Assembly: GCA_021773835.1 (NCBI GenBank)
Contig: JAJFJQ010000030.1
Location: forward strand, 1 to 64,000
DNA length: 64,000 nucleotides
Reading direction: 5' to 3'
From: Gammaproteobacteria bacterium
GTDB lineage: Bacteria > Pseudomonadota > Gammaproteobacteria > Ga0077536
Part shown: positions 27,035 to 36,137 of the stretch, piece by piece
How positions within the stretch are numbered: the stretch's first letter is position 1
How the letters are laid out: every line of letters starts with the position of its first letter
Notes under the pieces: model-generated
The model's database searches: none
Seen by the model: only the letters and a program-made list of their open reading frames with translations
Told to the model about the DNA's origin: nothing
Position numbers and translations under genes: made by a program

Positions 27035-29455
27035 TCACACGCCAGGCGCCGGAACAGTAAACTTTGAAATATCCACACTCTCTCCAATGATCAAATCTTC
27101 ACGCGACAAGAACGTCGGTTTAATAAACCAGACTAGCGTCGGCAACGCCACCAGCGAGAGCACCATATTGATCAACATAATGGCAACCAGCAGTAGCCCC
27201 ATGTCGGCCATGAATTTAAGGTCAGATAAAAAGTACCATGGCAAGATCCCCATGAGCATGACTGTGGCAGTGAACATAATCGCCTTACCCGTAGTGGTAA
27301 GCGCGGCGTTGATTGCTTTCTCTAAATTATGGTTTTGTGCGTTGAATTCTTCACATATACGGGATAGCAAATAGATCCCATAATCAATCCCAATACCTAC
27401 ACCCATCACGGCAACAATGACTGCGTTAATATCCATGCCGATCCCAAGCACGTGCATCGACGCGCCAAGCATGAAGTTCGACAGATTAACCGGCACCATT
27501 AGGATCAACGCCGCCATGATCGATTTGTACGCGTAGGCAGATATCAGCATCACGGCGCAATTCAACAAGCCTAAAATAAACCAGTGATAGCGCTCAACCA
27601 CACTATTCATCGCCTGTTGCAATGCGATGACCCCGGTACCCAAGCGAACGGTAAATCTCTCGTGCTCTACACCCACGATATCGACGGCACGGCGCGCGCT
27701 GGCCAGCGCCGCATCAACCGTCCCCTGCTTATTGTCTTTGTACCAAATCGAGACGGTTGAACTCTGCAGGGCAAAATCGGCAAGGTGCGAAATGTTGATT
27801 GGACTACTACCGAACAACGCCGCGACTCCGGCAGCACCGACGGCCTCTTGCGTGAGGTCCATGGGACCCCATTTAGGATTACCGCCCGAATAAAGGCGGG
27901 TGCTTTCACGCATATAGTCTGCAAACGTTAGGGTGGCGCGCGGTGGCAGCTCCGGATTCGATTCCATTAAGCGTTGGATTTTGGTCGCCACCTCGACAAC
28001 TTCCGGCGTGCGTGCCGGTGGATTCGCGATATCGCGTTCTTTCGCCTCCAATACGATTTCGAGCGTATTCATTCCTGGAAAATGCGCGTTGATGGCCCTT
28101 ACGGCCGTATTGAATTCGGAGTCGTGCCACAATAAGTTGCTGCCCTCTACGGGGTTACCAATCTTTATTTGCGAATTTAAATAGATCGCCCCTACACCAA
28201 AGAGCGCTACGACAATTGCGGTTATTCGCGCAGGTTTGCCGACTGCAATTCGTGAGATCGCGTTGAGCAAGTGTTCTTGTAGAAGATGGATCCCCGACTC
28301 CTTTTCTTTTCCTCCAACAATACTTTCAATATTTTTCGGCACGGGTAAGTACGACAAGACGATCGAACAAAGAAAGACGCCCGTCGGAATGATCCACAAA
28401 GCCCAGAAGCCGCAGAAAATCGCGTGATTTTCCATCGTCTTGATCGGCGCTACGGCAATGAAAATAATACCAAAGACGTCGGTCAATATGCCTAGGATGG
28501 AGGGTGCCATCATGATACCCATCGTCACCTCAGCCGCATGCCGACGGTTCTTAAGGTGAATTAAGATCTCGTAATATCGCTCGGTGTACTGGACACAATG
28601 CGAGAACGATCGCGCAACCAGTAGCAGGGGTACAATCATCAATAACGGTTCTATCGGCCGCCCTAACCAGCCGATAAATCCAAAGCCCCAGATACCGGCA
28701 ACCAGCGCGCACACGATCGGCGTAACCACACCAGCAACATTGCGCATATAAAAGACGAGCGCGATGATCAACGCGACGATCGTGACGGAAAATATCTTAT
28801 AGGTCTGTTTCTGAAGCTTATACACCCAACCGGTCAGCGCCGGTTGTCCAGCAAGGTAAACCTCATGATCGATATCCCGCGCCTTCTCAACCAGATTTTG
28901 CACATACGCAAAGGAGACGCCGTAATCAAGTGTGTCTTGAAAAGAAGCGTTGATGATCGTTGCACGTTGATCGCCGGAAATATAGAAGGTCTGTGCGTTT
29001 GGTGATCGCGAGACTCGCTGACGGAAATTATCAATTTCCTCGAGAGTCCTAGGTGGCTGGTCGTCCATCAACGCCTGCGAGTCGATCCCAAACGGCGTGG
29101 CGCTCGCGTACCGTAGTTTCTCTGTTGAAATTGAGATCACCTGATCGTGATCAACACCCGGCGCGAGATCGATATCGCGGGTCAACTGATAGATCTTTTT
29201 CAACGTTGCCGCATTGAAAATATCATCGTTTTTGCGTTTGACCATAATCGACATGGTCAGGGGGTTGCCAAAACTACGGTGGTCGAAAAAGACCTGTACG
29301 AACGGATCGTCTGACGGCAGAAGATCGTTGAAGACTGTACGGATTTCCACCTTCGGGAATCCAGCGACAAACGCCAGTGTGACAAGAAGGAAGGCACCAC
29401 TGACAGCAACACGGTATCTCATCACCCAGCGGGCAAGGCGGAATCTCATACTCAC
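27035..29455 (-). CDS. MMPL/RND-superfamily exporter (HAE3-type)
   Basis: An 806-aa inner-membrane protein of the MMPL/HAE3 branch of the RND superfamily. It has two repeats of one helix, a large periplasmic loop and five more helices. The N-terminus WVMRYRVAVSGAFLLVTLAFV is followed by the first porter loop (DLLPSDDPFVQVFFDHRSFGNPLTM). The helix bundle starts near residue 215, and the C-terminal bundle contains GMDINAVIVAVMGVGIGIDYGIYLLSR with the family Asp-Tyr-Gly motif. Such proteins often export lipids or hydrophobic molecules; the substrate is unknown here. It stands alone between an IS and a catabolic gene and has no adaptor. Confidence 0.85.
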   Translation of the reverse strand: MSMRFRLARWVMRYRVAVSGAFLLVTLAFVAGFPKVEIRTVFNDLLPSDDPFVQVFFDHRSFGNPLTMSIMVKRKNDDIFNAATLKKIYQLTRDIDLAPGVDHDQVISISTEKLRYASATPFGIDSQALMDDQPPRTLEEIDNFRQRVSRSPNAQTFYISGDQRATIINASFQDTLDYGVSFAYVQNLVEKARDIDHEVYLAGQPALTGWVYKLQKQTYKIFSVTIVALIIALVFYMRNVAGVVTPIVCALVAGIWGFGFIGWLGRPIEPLLMIVPLLLVARSFSHCVQYTERYYEILIHLKNRRHAAEVTMGIMMAPSILGILTDVFGIIFIAVAPIKTMENHAIFCGFWALWIIPTGVFLCSIVLSYLPVPKNIESIVGGKEKESGIHLLQEHLLNAISRIAVGKPARITAIVVALFGVGAIYLNSQIKIGNPVEGSNLLWHDSEFNTAVRAINAHFPGMNTLEIVLEAKERDIANPPARTPEVVEVATKIQRLMESNPELPPRATLTFADYMRESTRLYSGGNPKWGPMDLTQEAVGAAGVAALFGSSPINISHLADFALQSSTVSIWYKDNKQGTVDAALASARRAVDIVGVEHERFTVRLGTGVIALQQAMNSVVERYHWFILGLLNCAVMLISAYAYKSIMAALILMVPVNLSNFMLGASMHVLGIGMDINAVIVAVMGVGIGIDYGIYLLSRICEEFNAQNHNLEKAINAALTTTGKAIMFTATVMLMGILPWYFLSDLKFMADMGLLLVAIMLINMVLSLVALPTLVWFIKPTFLSREDLIIGESVDISKFTVPAPGV

Positions 29456-29779
29456 GAAGTCCTGTGAAATTTTAGGTCGGCAGTAGGCGTGACTATTTTT
29501 GTTTTGGCCGCTTAGATGACATCGAGGCGTCCTTCAACGTTGCAGATGTCAGCGAGCACCGAAAAGTTCAGGTACCACTAATCCCCGATAGCCCTACAAT
29601 AAGCGACGAGGCATCAACACGCGCCGATTATCACGCGCCCAACTGCGCCAGACCAGAGCCACCGATCGGATGTAGGCGACACCTTTCGGAGCCGAGGCCA
29701 GAAGCGAAACCGCGTTCTAAACGCCTGGGTTCACCGCCCCTCGTTACGAGGGACGGTAAGACCAAACTGAAAAATACCT
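29456..29779. other. Intergenic region with a G+C-rich inverted repeat
   Basis: About 320 bases between the MMPL gene and the amidohydrolase. No coding frame is convincing. At 29738-29752 a perfect 7-bp inverted repeat (CCCTCGT-T-ACGAGGG), extendable to CCG...CGG at 29734-29756, follows the amidohydrolase stop on the minus strand. It may end that transcript, though no T run follows. Confidence 0.45.
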
Positions 29780-31555
29780 TTAAGCGGCAGCGATTGAGTG
29801 CGTCGTGGACTCCTTCCACTGATTCAGACGGATCAGATCTCCGGGCGTCGCGCCGGTACACTCGCCATCAATGAACGTGATAACACCGTTTACCATAATG
29901 TAGCGATAGCCCTCAGCGCGTTGGATCCGACGCCACTCCCCGGCCGGAAAGTCGTGGGCGACTTCGTAATCCACCTCTGGCACGCGCTTCAGGTTTTCCA
30001 GGTCATAGACGATGATATCGGCCGGTGCGCCTTTGCGCAGATAGCCTCGATCCTGAAAGCCTGCCGCCTGCGCCGGTAAATAGCTTAGGTGATAGTGTGC
30101 ATCTTCCAAGGTCATTTCTCCGGTGTCGCGCACGAGCCAGGTGATGAGATCCGTTGTATACGATCCACCAGTGAAGAACTTCGTGTGCGCACCATCATCA
30201 GAAATGCCGGGGATGACGTGCTGGTCGCGACACAATGCGCCGACCTTGACCGGGTCGGTACTGGCGATGTCCTGGGTGCGATACAAGACCTGGAGATCGC
30301 CGGCCACCCCGATATCGAGCATCGCATCGACCGGGTGCTTACCTTCCGATTCGGCAATTTCTCCAATGAGTCGACCGTGATATTTTTCCAGTTCCGGGTG
30401 TCCCGGCGTATCCTGAATTTTGAGGCCGGTGATTGGGCCCCCGACCCCCAGCGTGATCAGCGATTCATCTTCGGCAATCATCCGTTTACGAATTTCAGGA
30501 TCAGCGAGTTTCACCATACGCTCGGCCGTCGTACCCTGCGTCGCTTCGTTCCACGCGGGGCTGCTGTCATAGAGATTCCAGTGCTCTAAGGTGAACTGAA
30601 ACGGCGAACGTACGGTCAATCCTTGTCCGAAGATCCGCAGTCCCCGCGCGTTACAGTCGTGCAGCCATTTAAGTTGCGCGAAATGGGCTTCGGGTATGTC
30701 ATCCAGCGCCGTGACGACGTTATACAACACCGGCCGTTGGCAAGCCTCAGCGAAACGCTCAACGAATAGCTTGTCTTCCTCCGCGCCTAAGCTCAACGGA
30801 TCGCCATTTTGCGCATTGATCATCTCGACGAAGCCTTCGCCGCGCTCAGCGAGTACCCTGCCTAACTCAAGCAGATCCTCATCCGGCATCATATCCGTCG
30901 GCATCGGTGTACCATCGAAATCCGCCTGCAGCGAATGCTCACCCAAACGCTGGACGCCGAATCCCATCATGCCGCAATCCATCGCCTCGTTTAACAGACG
31001 CTTCATTTCGGCCATTTCCGCCGGAGTAGCGCTTTCACTACTCTTAGCCCGCTCAAGCCCCATTACGTGCACGAGTAGGGGATTCAAGGGAACGTAACTC
31101 AACAGATTCACGCCCTTGGGGATCCCGTCTAAATGGTCCATCCATTCCGGCAAGGTTTCCCAATCCCAATCGAGGCCGACGCCTTCGACCATACTCTCGT
31201 AAGGGATTTGTTCGGTACGCGTCATCATCTGAAACAGGCGTTCGCGCATTTCGGGCCTCGCGGGCGCAAAGCCGAATCCGCAATTTCCGATCGCGACAGA
31301 AGTCACGCCGTGCCATCCGGAAATGGTGCAGTAGGGATCCCAATGAACTTGGGCGTCATAGTGGGTATGCAAATCGACGAAACCCGGGGCGACAATCAGA
31401 CCGTCCGCGTCGATTATCTTATCGGCGTCGTTTGATTTGATCTTGCCGATCTTTGCAATTGTTCCATTCTTGATCCCGATGTCACCCCTGAATCTGGGCA
31501 ACCCCGTGCCTTCAACAACCATTCCGTTCTTTATCAGTATGTCGTACATCGCCAT
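29780..31555 (-). CDS. D-aminoacylase-like amidohydrolase (paralogue 1)
   Basis: A 591-aa zinc amidohydrolase related to N-acyl-D-amino-acid deacylases. The metal motif is VDLHTHYDAQVHWDP; other conserved parts are GNCGFGFAPARPE, PGISDDGAHTKFF (metal-binding Asp) and GAPADIIVYDLENLKRVPEV, with the C-terminal beta strand closing the metal-dependent hydrolase fold. ATG 31555 follows GGAGCAG. It would hydrolyse an amide or cyclic amide; the substrate is unknown. It has a near-homologue at 58410-60140. A sigma-54-type promoter lies upstream and a sigma-54 activator is divergently encoded, so this gene is probably that regulator's target. Confidence 0.85.
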   Translation of the reverse strand: MAMYDILIKNGMVVEGTGLPRFRGDIGIKNGTIAKIGKIKSNDADKIIDADGLIVAPGFVDLHTHYDAQVHWDPYCTISGWHGVTSVAIGNCGFGFAPARPEMRERLFQMMTRTEQIPYESMVEGVGLDWDWETLPEWMDHLDGIPKGVNLLSYVPLNPLLVHVMGLERAKSSESATPAEMAEMKRLLNEAMDCGMMGFGVQRLGEHSLQADFDGTPMPTDMMPDEDLLELGRVLAERGEGFVEMINAQNGDPLSLGAEEDKLFVERFAEACQRPVLYNVVTALDDIPEAHFAQLKWLHDCNARGLRIFGQGLTVRSPFQFTLEHWNLYDSSPAWNEATQGTTAERMVKLADPEIRKRMIAEDESLITLGVGGPITGLKIQDTPGHPELEKYHGRLIGEIAESEGKHPVDAMLDIGVAGDLQVLYRTQDIASTDPVKVGALCRDQHVIPGISDDGAHTKFFTGGSYTTDLITWLVRDTGEMTLEDAHYHLSYLPAQAAGFQDRGYLRKGAPADIIVYDLENLKRVPEVDYEVAHDFPAGEWRRIQRAEGYRYIMVNGVITFIDGECTGATPGDLIRLNQWKESTTHSIAAA

Positions 31556-31637
31556 GGGTTCTGCTCCTTCCTCACTCGCTTCGTCACCGATTGGAATGCG
31601 TTATGTTGCGTCGCACTCAGCACGCTTATTGATACGT

Positions 31638-31653
31638 TGCAATGTTCAGGCCA
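31638..31653 (-). promoter_or_regulatory. Sigma-54 promoter for the amidohydrolase gene
   Basis: On the minus strand TGGCCTGAACATTGCA matches TGGCACG-N4-TTGCA: the GG and GC elements are exactly 10 bases apart and TTGCA is perfect. The predicted start of transcription is near 31627, about 70 nt before the amidohydrolase ATG. Confidence 0.7.
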
Positions 31654-31661
31654 TTCCTCAT

Positions 31662-31706
31662 CGCTAACGGTAGTGCTAATATTTATCAACGAGTGTCCCG
31701 TTAGCG
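31662..31706. promoter_or_regulatory. Inverted repeats, probable enhancer site for the sigma-54 activator
   Basis: CGCTAACGG (31662-31670) and CCGTTAGCG (31698-31706) are exact inverted copies, 36 bp apart, between the sigma-54 promoter and the activator gene. The second copy sits in a wider partial dyad, GTGTCCCGTTAGCGGTCAC. This is the expected position for binding of the divergently encoded activator. Binding is inferred. Confidence 0.55.
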
Positions 31707-31725
31707 GTCACTTGGAGTAGGCCAC

Positions 31726-33711
31726 ATGTCTCAAATAGCAACACTATCGATCCTCGCCCGACGCAAAGCCTGGAACACATTTTGCGACACGGGCGATATC
31801 GACCGGCTGCAGCATCTACCTCCACATATCGCGGCGTCTTGGCAAAGATCACGCGAGTGCGGAGTCGACCCGGGCCTCCGAGAAATTCCGGTGGAACCGG
31901 CGCCGACAATCTACGCCGGCCGCACCAAACAATTAGACGACGCGGCCGGACAAGTCTTAAGCTTACTCGAGCAAGAAATCGAAGCAGCCTCCATCCTGGT
32001 AATCCTGATCGATAATAAAGGAACCGTAATTCAGCGCGGTGGGAATCTCGCTATGCTGCGTTTGGCCGACACTATCAACGTTGTACCCGGCGCCATAGCG
32101 GCGGAACATATCGGTGGTACAAACGGCTGCGGGTCTGCGTTGCTGTTACGCGACATCATGCCGGTCGATCTTTACGAACATTACTGCGAAGGATTTTTCG
32201 AGTGGTCTGATGTTGGCGCACCGCTCATTCACCCAATGACGCACGAACTGCTTGGGGTCATCGATTTAGTCCGATGGAAGCAACCTTTAGCCCCTGAATT
32301 AACGCTATTGGCTAAAACCACGGCGCACAACATTCAGTCCACCTTGTACGAATGGGATCAGCGAACCCATCGCACATTGGCCGAAAAATTTACCCGGTAC
32401 GACACTAAACACTCCGGACCAGCACTCGCCGTCGATAGTAACGGGCTAATTGTCACGGCAAACGACGCCTGTGCAAGGTGGCTGAAAATGGAACCTCAGC
32501 AACTGCGCGGTCGAGCAATCAGCGATATTCGTCAGTTTGGTCTCGAACTGCCTGAGACGATTACACAATCGGGCTACGGCGAAAAAGGTACAGAGATCGC
32601 GCTTGAAGGACACGATAAAAAGGCGCTACTAGAACCGATACGGCTAGAAGGAGAAACCGCCGGCGTCTTCATTACGGTACCGCGATCATCCGTATCTCGA
32701 CACAAGAGGGGAGGCCCAGCAAAGATACACCGCTGGGACTCGCGCTACACATTTAATGACATTGTTGGCGAAGATCCGAGTTTCCGAGCGGTTCTTGAGC
32801 TGGCGCAGAAGGCTGCCACGACCGATCTGCAAATACTAGTGTGCGGCGAGACCGGGACCGGCAAAGAACTCGTTGCCCACGCCATTCACGACGCAAGCCC
32901 GCGCGCGGCGGGACCGTTCGTAACCGTCAACTGCGGCGCTATACCGGAAGAACTTATCGCATCGGAATTGTTCGGCTACGAAAAGGGATCATTTACCGGG
33001 GCTTCCACTACGGGTAAGCCCGGAAAGTTCGCTCTCGCTAATGGGGGTACGATATTTCTCGACGAGATCACAGAAACCTCTTTCGCGTTTCAGGTCGCGT
33101 TATTGAGGGTACTACAAGATGGGGAAGTCATTCCTCTTGGTGCTGAACATCCTGTCGCTGTTAATGTTCGTGTGATCGCGGCGACGAATTGTAATGTCGA
33201 CGATTTGCTTGAACAACGAAAGTTTCGTTCAGATCTTTACTACCGTCTCGCCAGCATATCGCTAGAGCTCCCGGCACTACGCGACCGAGTAACGGATATC
33301 GAATTGCTCGTTGATCACGTGTTACGAAAAAATGACTGCCACATAAAACTCGACGCAGAGGCGGCATCAGCGTTGCGGCAATATCCCTGGCCCGGAAATG
33401 TTCGAGAATTGGCCATGGTCCTGGATAACGCGGCGCTTATAGCGACAAATGAAATTATCGGCTTATCGGACCTTCCAGTACGGGTTGCCCAAGCGCATGC
33501 CAGTCCAAATCGGGTAGGGAGTAAAAACTCGGACGGATCGTGCAGCCTACGCGAGCAGGAGTACAACGCGTTATGCATAGCGATCGAGTCACACCATGGA
33601 AATGTTCAGAAAATAGCGAGTGCCCTCGGCTTAGCTCGAAGCTCGCTGTACCGCAGAGTTAAAAAATTCGGTCTAGAGCCGCGCTTGCAGGGCGCACGCC
33701 AGCGGCGATGA
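31726..33711 (+). CDS. Sigma-54-dependent transcriptional activator, AcoR type
   Basis: A 661-aa enhancer-binding protein. It comprises an N-terminal part with a GAF-like sensor (GAIAAEHIGGTNGCGSALLLRDI, EGFFEWSDVGAPLIHP), a PAS-like segment (ALAVDSNGLIVTANDACARWL, near residue 240), an AAA+ domain with Walker A GETGTGKE (near 373), GSFTGA as the sigma-54 contact loop (near 420, a common GAFTGA variant), Walker B GGTIFLDEI, and a C-terminal Fis-type helix-turn-helix (HHGNVQKIASALGLARSSLYRRVKKFGL). The architecture is that of AcoR and acetoin/ketone activators. It is divergent from the amidohydrolase gene and most likely activates it in response to a small molecule sensed by the GAF domain. 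Confidence 0.9.
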   Translation: MSQIATLSILARRKAWNTFCDTGDIDRLQHLPPHIAASWQRSRECGVDPGLREIPVEPAPTIYAGRTKQLDDAAGQVLSLLEQEIEAASILVILIDNKGTVIQRGGNLAMLRLADTINVVPGAIAAEHIGGTNGCGSALLLRDIMPVDLYEHYCEGFFEWSDVGAPLIHPMTHELLGVIDLVRWKQPLAPELTLLAKTTAHNIQSTLYEWDQRTHRTLAEKFTRYDTKHSGPALAVDSNGLIVTANDACARWLKMEPQQLRGRAISDIRQFGLELPETITQSGYGEKGTEIALEGHDKKALLEPIRLEGETAGVFITVPRSSVSRHKRGGPAKIHRWDSRYTFNDIVGEDPSFRAVLELAQKAATTDLQILVCGETGTGKELVAHAIHDASPRAAGPFVTVNCGAIPEELIASELFGYEKGSFTGASTTGKPGKFALANGGTIFLDEITETSFAFQVALLRVLQDGEVIPLGAEHPVAVNVRVIAATNCNVDDLLEQRKFRSDLYYRLASISLELPALRDRVTDIELLVDHVLRKNDCHIKLDAEAASALRQYPWPGNVRELAMVLDNAALIATNEIIGLSDLPVRVAQAHASPNRVGSKNSDGSCSLREQEYNALCIAIESHHGNVQKIASALGLARSSLYRRVKKFGLEPRLQGARQRR

Positions 33712-33789
33712 CATCGATCACACGTTCTCCCATCTGAGTTTTCCGTTTGGACGCCTTCGAGTCCAAGTCTCGGCGGCACGCGATAAATT

Positions 33790-34812
33790 TCAGGCCGGGT
33801 TGCGGCCGACAAAAAATTCAGCATCGTCGCGATCCTCGATATCGAAACCGGAAGCAATAAGCCCCTGGCGCAGTCCTTTCATTTGGCGATCCGCCAGACG
33901 CATACTCGGCGCGCGCAAGGGTCCGCCATTAAACCCCTGTAGCCAGCCTTGATACTTCCACAACAAGCGATGCAGCAAATTAGAACCGGCTAGCATCGCC
34001 ATGGCCTGCACGTTAGCCTGCCGGGCGGGGTATATCTTCCAATACTCATCCATCGCCTCGTTGTTACGCCCTTCACGGATCATTTTAAAAATTCGCGGTA
34101 TGGTGGGGCCTAGATAATCGTAGTTGCTTGTCCCCATAAATTGGAGATCAAGTAACGTCGCCAATGGCAGGCCGTTACCCTCTATAGGTTCAATGACAAT
34201 CACGTCCTCAGCAAAGCGATTGTAAACATCGACGAAACCGCCAACCGCGGGGTAGCCACCTTCAGCCTTGATGGCCACGATGTTGGGACAGGCCTTGAGC
34301 AACCGTTCGATCAACTGCGGACTGAAGCCAGCCGACGGATGGATGCGCTCAAACCCCCACAATGGCACCGGAAATAAAATGACGCCAAGCTCGGTCGCGT
34401 CGCAGAAGGCCTTAGTGTAGGCGAAAATGTCGTCGGCCGTTTTCGGATAGAAAGTCGGCGGATAACCGAGCAGCGCGAGCTTTGCACCACGGGTCTCGGT
34501 CAATTGCGCGGCGGCGATGTTGTCTTCGAGCGTGTTGAAACTCGCATGATGAATGAGGTGCAGCTTGCCCTGCGCTTCCTCAGCTCCCCATGCCACAAAC
34601 TGCGCATACTCATTAAGGGTAATGACGACTTCCGATACCATCAGCGCACCCCAGAAGCCGTAATCTATCTCAAGACGAATGTCGTGCCGAGTCGCCTGCT
34701 CGTTGATACCGGATAAATCCGAAGTACAGGTCGGCGTAACCACATTGGCCACCCCATGCATGTTCTCACGGGCCCACGCACGGGCGTCAACTTTGCTAAA
34801 CGGTACTTTCAT
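33790..34812 (-). CDS. DapA-family aldolase/lyase (possible hydratase-aldolase)
   Basis: A 340-aa protein of the dihydrodipicolinate synthase/N-acetylneuraminate lyase family. ATG 34812, 10 nt after the preceding stop, is used; the frame stays open to 35061, but that part is out-of-frame SDR sequence. Family marks are GVANVVTPT near the start, LLGYPPTFYP with the catalytic Tyr, and the Schiff-base Lys in NIVAIKAEGGYP. Next to a ring-hydroxylating dioxygenase and an SDR, a role like NahE/PhnE (pyruvate-releasing hydratase-aldolase of aromatic breakdown) is attractive. The sequence alone shows only the class I aldolase fold. It is last in the operon alpha-beta-SDR-DapA. Confidence 0.82.
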   Translation of the reverse strand: MKVPFSKVDARAWARENMHGVANVVTPTCTSDLSGINEQATRHDIRLEIDYGFWGALMVSEVVITLNEYAQFVAWGAEEAQGKLHLIHHASFNTLEDNIAAAQLTETRGAKLALLGYPPTFYPKTADDIFAYTKAFCDATELGVILFPVPLWGFERIHPSAGFSPQLIERLLKACPNIVAIKAEGGYPAVGGFVDVYNRFAEDVIVIEPIEGNGLPLATLLDLQFMGTSNYDYLGPTIPRIFKMIREGRNNEAMDEYWKIYPARQANVQAMAMLAGSNLLHRLLWKYQGWLQGFNGGPLRAPSMRLADRQMKGLRQGLIASGFDIEDRDDAEFFVGRNPA

Positions 34813-34822
34813 TATTGGATCC

Positions 34823-35632
34823 CTATAGAGTGAGTTTGAGACCGCCGTCGACGTAGATCGTCTGCCCGGTGATGTAGTGCGCCGCCGGAGTCGCGAGCAG
34901 TACGGTCGCCTGCCCGATGTCGTCCGCGCTGGCCCAGTCACCGAGTGGAATGCGAGTTGCGAACTCAGCATCGACGGCATCGGTATTGGCGTCGCCGCGC
35001 TCACGCGCGAGGTTGCCTCGGACAGTGAGCGAGCCGGGCGTCTTGGCCGCACCCGGTGCAATTACGTTGGCGGTCACGCCGTCCACAGCAAGTTCCAGTG
35101 CGCACGACCGAGTGAACGCCTCGATGCCACCCTTACTTGCGTCGTAATGACCCATCCCGACATAACTCTTCCAGGTATCGATCGAGGAGACGTTAATCAA
35201 TCGCCCGTTGCGGCCGGACTTCTTTAGGTGGGGCATCGCGGCCCGCGTCAGCAAAAACACGCCACGTAGATTGATCCCAAGAACCCTGTCCCATAAATCG
35301 GTCGACATTTCGCCGATGGGTGACATTGGATAGATTGCCGCGTTATTTACGACAATATCGAGCTGCCCGTAGGCATCTATAGTGGCGGCCACCAAATCGT
35401 TGATGGAATCTTCGTCGGCCATATCGCAGCCGATTGCCTTGGCGGCACCACCGGCAGCAATGATGGCAGTTTCACAGGCGACGCTTTCTGCCCGAGCGAC
35501 ATCTGCGATGACCACGGCAGCGCCAGTAAGTGCGAGGTTCTCAGCGATGCCGCGCCCGATCCCCTGTGCGCCGCCGGTGACGATAGCAACACGGCCATCC
35601 AGAGCAAACATAGTTGCAGCTTTCTCGTGCAT
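34823..35632 (-). CDS. SDR-family dehydrogenase (possible dihydrodiol dehydrogenase)
   Basis: A 269-aa short-chain dehydrogenase/reductase. The NAD(P) site is TGGAQGIGRG, the structural motif NNAAIYP, and the catalytic Ser and Tyr-Lys lie in NVSSIDTW and YDASKGG; the C-terminus has ITGQTIYVDGGL. The start at 35632 is preceded by AGGGGC. Its position directly after the dioxygenase beta subunit suggests that it rearomatises the cis-dihydrodiol formed by that enzyme. That assignment rests on context. Confidence 0.88.
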   Translation of the reverse strand: MHEKAATMFALDGRVAIVTGGAQGIGRGIAENLALTGAAVVIADVARAESVACETAIIAAGGAAKAIGCDMADEDSINDLVAATIDAYGQLDIVVNNAAIYPMSPIGEMSTDLWDRVLGINLRGVFLLTRAAMPHLKKSGRNGRLINVSSIDTWKSYVGMGHYDASKGGIEAFTRSCALELAVDGVTANVIAPGAAKTPGSLTVRGNLARERGDANTDAVDAEFATRIPLGDWASADDIGQATVLLATPAAHYITGQTIYVDGGLKLTL

Positions 35633-35642
35633 TAACGAGCCC

Positions 35643-36137
35643 CTAGATAAACACGGTAATGTTTTCGATGACGTCGTGGTCGAAGATGATCATGCGTTCG
35701 CGCAACCGCCAGCCGGCCTCCGTGTGTACCCATTGGTCGCGACGGCCACCAACAAAAAGGTGCTCCTCAAGCCCTGGACGACTGCGAAAGACGATAAAGT
35801 TGGAAGCGACCTGCACGCTCTCCGGCGAACTCGCGTCAAGTATTTTGACGTTGGAGACGAAATGGCGCCGACGCGAGGGCGGTTCTTCTGCGTGGGCAAA
35901 ACCCGTACGCAAGCGTGCGACACGTAGCCCCATCGTCATTCGATCCTCGTCGAAATGCGTCAGCAGGTGCAGCTGGTGAAAATCTTCCTCGTCACGACCG
36001 AGGTTTTCCCGCACCGGCGCCCAATAACGAATATCGTCGGTCATGAGCGCGAGCCAATCCTCAAAGCGGTTGCCATCGAGCAACCAGGACTCTTCGATCA
36101 TCACCTCTTCAATTTGCAGTCGCAGATCGGTCGTCAT
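35643..36137 (-). CDS. Aromatic-ring-hydroxylating dioxygenase, beta subunit
   Basis: A 164-aa small subunit of a Rieske non-heme iron oxygenase, of the SnoaL-like cone fold. Typical patterns are IEEVMIEESWLLDGNRFEDWLALMTDDIRYWAPVREN, then FDEDRMTMGLRVARLRTG, RHFVSNVKI, and a closing RLRERMIIFDHDVIENITVFI. ATG 36137 is chosen because it overlaps the alpha-subunit stop (ATGA at 36134-36137); an upstream in-frame ATG at 36158 lies inside alpha. It has a structural role in the alpha3beta3 enzyme. Confidence 0.92.
   Translation of the reverse strand: MTTDLRLQIEEVMIEESWLLDGNRFEDWLALMTDDIRYWAPVRENLGRDEEDFHQLHLLTHFDEDRMTMGLRVARLRTGFAHAEEPPSRRRHFVSNVKILDASSPESVQVASNFIVFRSRPGLEEHLFVGGRRDQWVHTEAGWRLRERMIIFDHDVIENITVFI

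Noticed and set aside
33790-35061. A long DapA frame starting at 35061
   Set aside because: The extra 83 N-terminal codons are the SDR gene read in another frame; ATG 34812 is the homologous start.
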